Both the position numbers and the translations under genes were made by a program. From Legionellaceae bacterium UBA2794 (lineage in GTDB: Bacteria; Pseudomonadota; Gammaproteobacteria; Legionellales; Legionellaceae), in assembly GCA_002352055.1 (NCBI GenBank), contig DEHS01000092.1, positions 69,507-77,221 on the forward strand: a DNA stretch of 7,715 bases. The letters run 5' to 3'. Below the pieces are notes generated by a model that saw only the letters and a list, made by a program, of their open reading frames with translations, had not been told where the DNA came from and ran no database searches. Position 1 is the first letter of the stretch. Every line of letters begins with the position of its first letter. Of the stretch, positions 6,944 to 7,715 are shown in pieces.

Positions 6944-7366
6944 ATGTTATTAATTAAAGCTTTTCATATTATTGCTTTAGTAGCCTGGTTTGCAGGGCTA
7001 TTCTATTTGCCCAGATTGTTTGTTTACCATGCGGATACGCAGGATGCCATTAGCATCGAACGATTTAAAATAATGGAGAAAAGGCTTTATTATGCGATTA
7101 CCTGGCCCGCTGCTCTAATTACATCCACTCTTGGCTTTTGGCTAGTCAGCTATAATTTATCCTATTATTTACATGCCGGTTGGATGCATGCAAAATTTAC
7201 TTTGATTCTTATTTTATGGGCTTACCATTTATTGTGTGGGTATTATCTAAAACAGTTCGCTAATGGGAAAAATAAGAAAAACTCGCGATTTTTTCGAATT
7301 TTTAATGAAATTCCCACTTTATTGCTAATTACGATTGTTATTTTAGTGGTGGTGAAACCATTCTGA
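6944..7366 (+). CDS. hemJ: Protoporphyrinogen IX oxidase, HemJ type (UPF0093)
   Basis: HemJ oxidises protoporphyrinogen IX to protoporphyrin IX, the second-to-last step of haem synthesis, in the inner membrane. The 140-residue protein matches the family's usual length and has four hydrophobic helices (about 4-26, 52-71, 83-103 and 119-138). Family landmarks are FHIIALVAWFAGLFYLPRLFVYH with His8 and Arg24, the WMHAKF segment with Trp80, His82 and Lys84, and FRIFNEIPTLLL near the C-terminus. The ATG has a strong AAGGAAG ribosome site at 6933-6939. In the 116 bases between the terC-family gene and this one I see no confident promoter or terminator, so co-transcription with terC is possible. It ends 28 bases from the convergent rubredoxin gene. 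Confidence 0.94.
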   Translation: MLLIKAFHIIALVAWFAGLFYLPRLFVYHADTQDAISIERFKIMEKRLYYAITWPAALITSTLGFWLVSYNLSYYLHAGWMHAKFTLILILWAYHLLCGYYLKQFANGKNKKNSRFFRIFNEIPTLLLITIVILVVVKPF

Positions 7367-7368
7367 AA

Positions 7369-7390
7369 GTGAGGGCTCACAAGCCCTTAC
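7369..7390. terminator. Hairpin between convergent hemJ and rubredoxin genes, probable bidirectional terminator
   Basis: GTGAGGGCT (7369-7377) pairs with AGCCCTTAC (7382-7390) around a CACA loop. The stem is nine pairs, with one G-U on the + strand, and is notably GC-rich for this region. It begins 2 bases after the hemJ stop and ends 4 bases before the rubredoxin stop, which fits shared termination. Neither side has a full T-run; the minus strand has only TTT after the stem, so it may act with Rho or mainly protect mRNA ends. Confidence 0.65.
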
Positions 7391-7394
7391 CCGA

Positions 7395-7571
7395 TTAGTC
7401 AATTTCAACCATATCAAAATCTTCTTTTCCTGCGCCACAATCTGGACAGAACCAATTTTCAGGTACATCTTCCCAAAAAGTTCCAGGTTCAATTCCGTCT
7501 TCTGGCCAACCTTCGGCTTCATCATAAATAAAGCCACATATGACACAAATAAATTTTTTGTATTGATCCAT
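7395..7571 (-). CDS. rubA: Rubredoxin
   Basis: This 58-residue cytoplasmic electron carrier binds a single iron through four cysteines. Translation of the minus strand from the ATG at 7571 gives MDQYKKFICVICGFIYDEAE at the start, with Cys9-x2-Cys12-Gly and then Cys42-Pro-Asp-Cys45-Gly. The canonical middle, GWPEDGIEPGT followed by FWEDVPENWF, is also present, and the acidic tail ends in FDMVEID. Length and motifs are those of a complete single-domain rubredoxin. The ribosome site AAGAG lies 8 bases before the ATG. Partners of rubredoxins vary (alkane hydroxylases, rubredoxin reductases, oxygen or peroxide reduction), and none is encoded in this window, so the pathway is not known. It converges on hemJ and is followed by the shared hairpin. 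Confidence 0.96.
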   Translation of the reverse strand: MDQYKKFICVICGFIYDEAEGWPEDGIEPGTFWEDVPENWFCPDCGAGKEDFDMVEID

Positions 7572-7599
7572 AATTTATACTCTTTTTAAAATAAATGGT

Positions 7600-7628
7600 A
7601 ATTTAGCTATTGCGGCTGATTATGTAAA
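7600..7628 (-). promoter_or_regulatory. Candidate promoter for the rubredoxin gene
   Basis: On the minus strand, TTTACA (7628-7623, 5 of 6 matches) and TAAATT (7605-7600, 4 of 6) are separated by 17 bases. Transcription would start near 7593, giving a leader of about 22 bases that contains the AAGAG ribosome site. Confidence 0.45.
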
Positions 7629-7655
7629 GTTAAACCTTAAATCTAAGCTCATTTT

Positions 7656-7684
7656 TTGCCAATTTAAGCAAATAAGCGTATTAT
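7656..7684 (+). promoter_or_regulatory. Strong promoter reading out of the right edge
   Basis: TTGCCA (7656-7661, 5 of 6) and TATTAT (7679-7684, 5 of 6) have a 17-base spacer on the + strand. This is divergent from the rubredoxin gene and implies a + strand gene beginning beyond 7715. No start codon for it is visible in the window. Confidence 0.55.
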
Positions 7685-7692
7685 TTAGCGTA
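7675..7692 (+). repeat. Pair of AGCGTA direct repeats, 12-base period, over the right-edge promoter
   Basis: AGCGTA occurs at 7675-7680 and again at 7687-7692. The two copies flank the -10 element of the outward promoter and lie roughly on one DNA face (12-base period). This could be a binding site for a regulator of the unseen downstream gene, or chance. Confidence 0.35.
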
Positions 7693-7715
7693 AATAACCT
7701 AACCTAAAGCCTTTA

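Noticed and set aside
7343..7546. Minus-strand open frame of 67 codons overlapping the rubredoxin gene
   Set aside because: It is the wrong frame of the rubredoxin gene; the frame at 7395-7571 carries all four cysteines and the family motifs.
1..7715. A novel defence, mobile or biosynthetic system
   Set aside because: Every substantial gene belongs to a known housekeeping family. There are no CRISPR-type repeats, integrase or transposase genes, tRNA genes or unexplained large gaps.

Overview
The window is a compact stretch of chromosome from an AT-rich gammaproteobacterium. The base composition, the protein sequences and the gene order suggest Legionella or a close relative; I infer this and did not check it against a database. 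I see no phage, transposon, CRISPR, toxin-antitoxin or defence genes. The content is housekeeping, and I did not find a new biological system.

The left half (about 1-3640, + strand) is the conserved gammaproteobacterial cluster hisS-yfgM-bamB-der. It holds the 3' end of histidyl-tRNA synthetase, the membrane-anchored YfgM protein of the Sec translocon periphery, the BamB lipoprotein of the outer-membrane protein assembly machine, and the double GTPase Der needed for 50S ribosome maturation. Gaps between these genes are 5-27 bases, so they read as one operon whose promoter lies outside the window.

The middle (3733-5955, minus strand) runs pcnB, then folK, then a universal stress protein. PcnB (poly(A) polymerase) and FolK (folate pathway pyrophosphokinase) overlap by four bases (ATGA), a pairing common in this class. 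The stress-protein gene follows after 67 bases and may have its own stationary-phase-type promoter. pcnB has a strong promoter but no ATG or GTG start before its conserved region, which recalls the AUU-initiated pcnB of E. coli.

The right part (6099-7715) has a TerC-family membrane protein (+), a HemJ-type protoporphyrinogen oxidase (+), and a 58-residue rubredoxin (minus). hemJ and the rubredoxin gene converge on a strong hairpin in a 28-base gap. Past the rubredoxin start, a well-formed + strand promoter points out of the window towards an unseen gene.

The points most worth a second look are the non-standard start of pcnB, the convergence of hemJ with a rubredoxin gene, a degenerate nucleotide-binding loop in the stress protein, a short FolK C-terminus, and repeat structures at two promoters.
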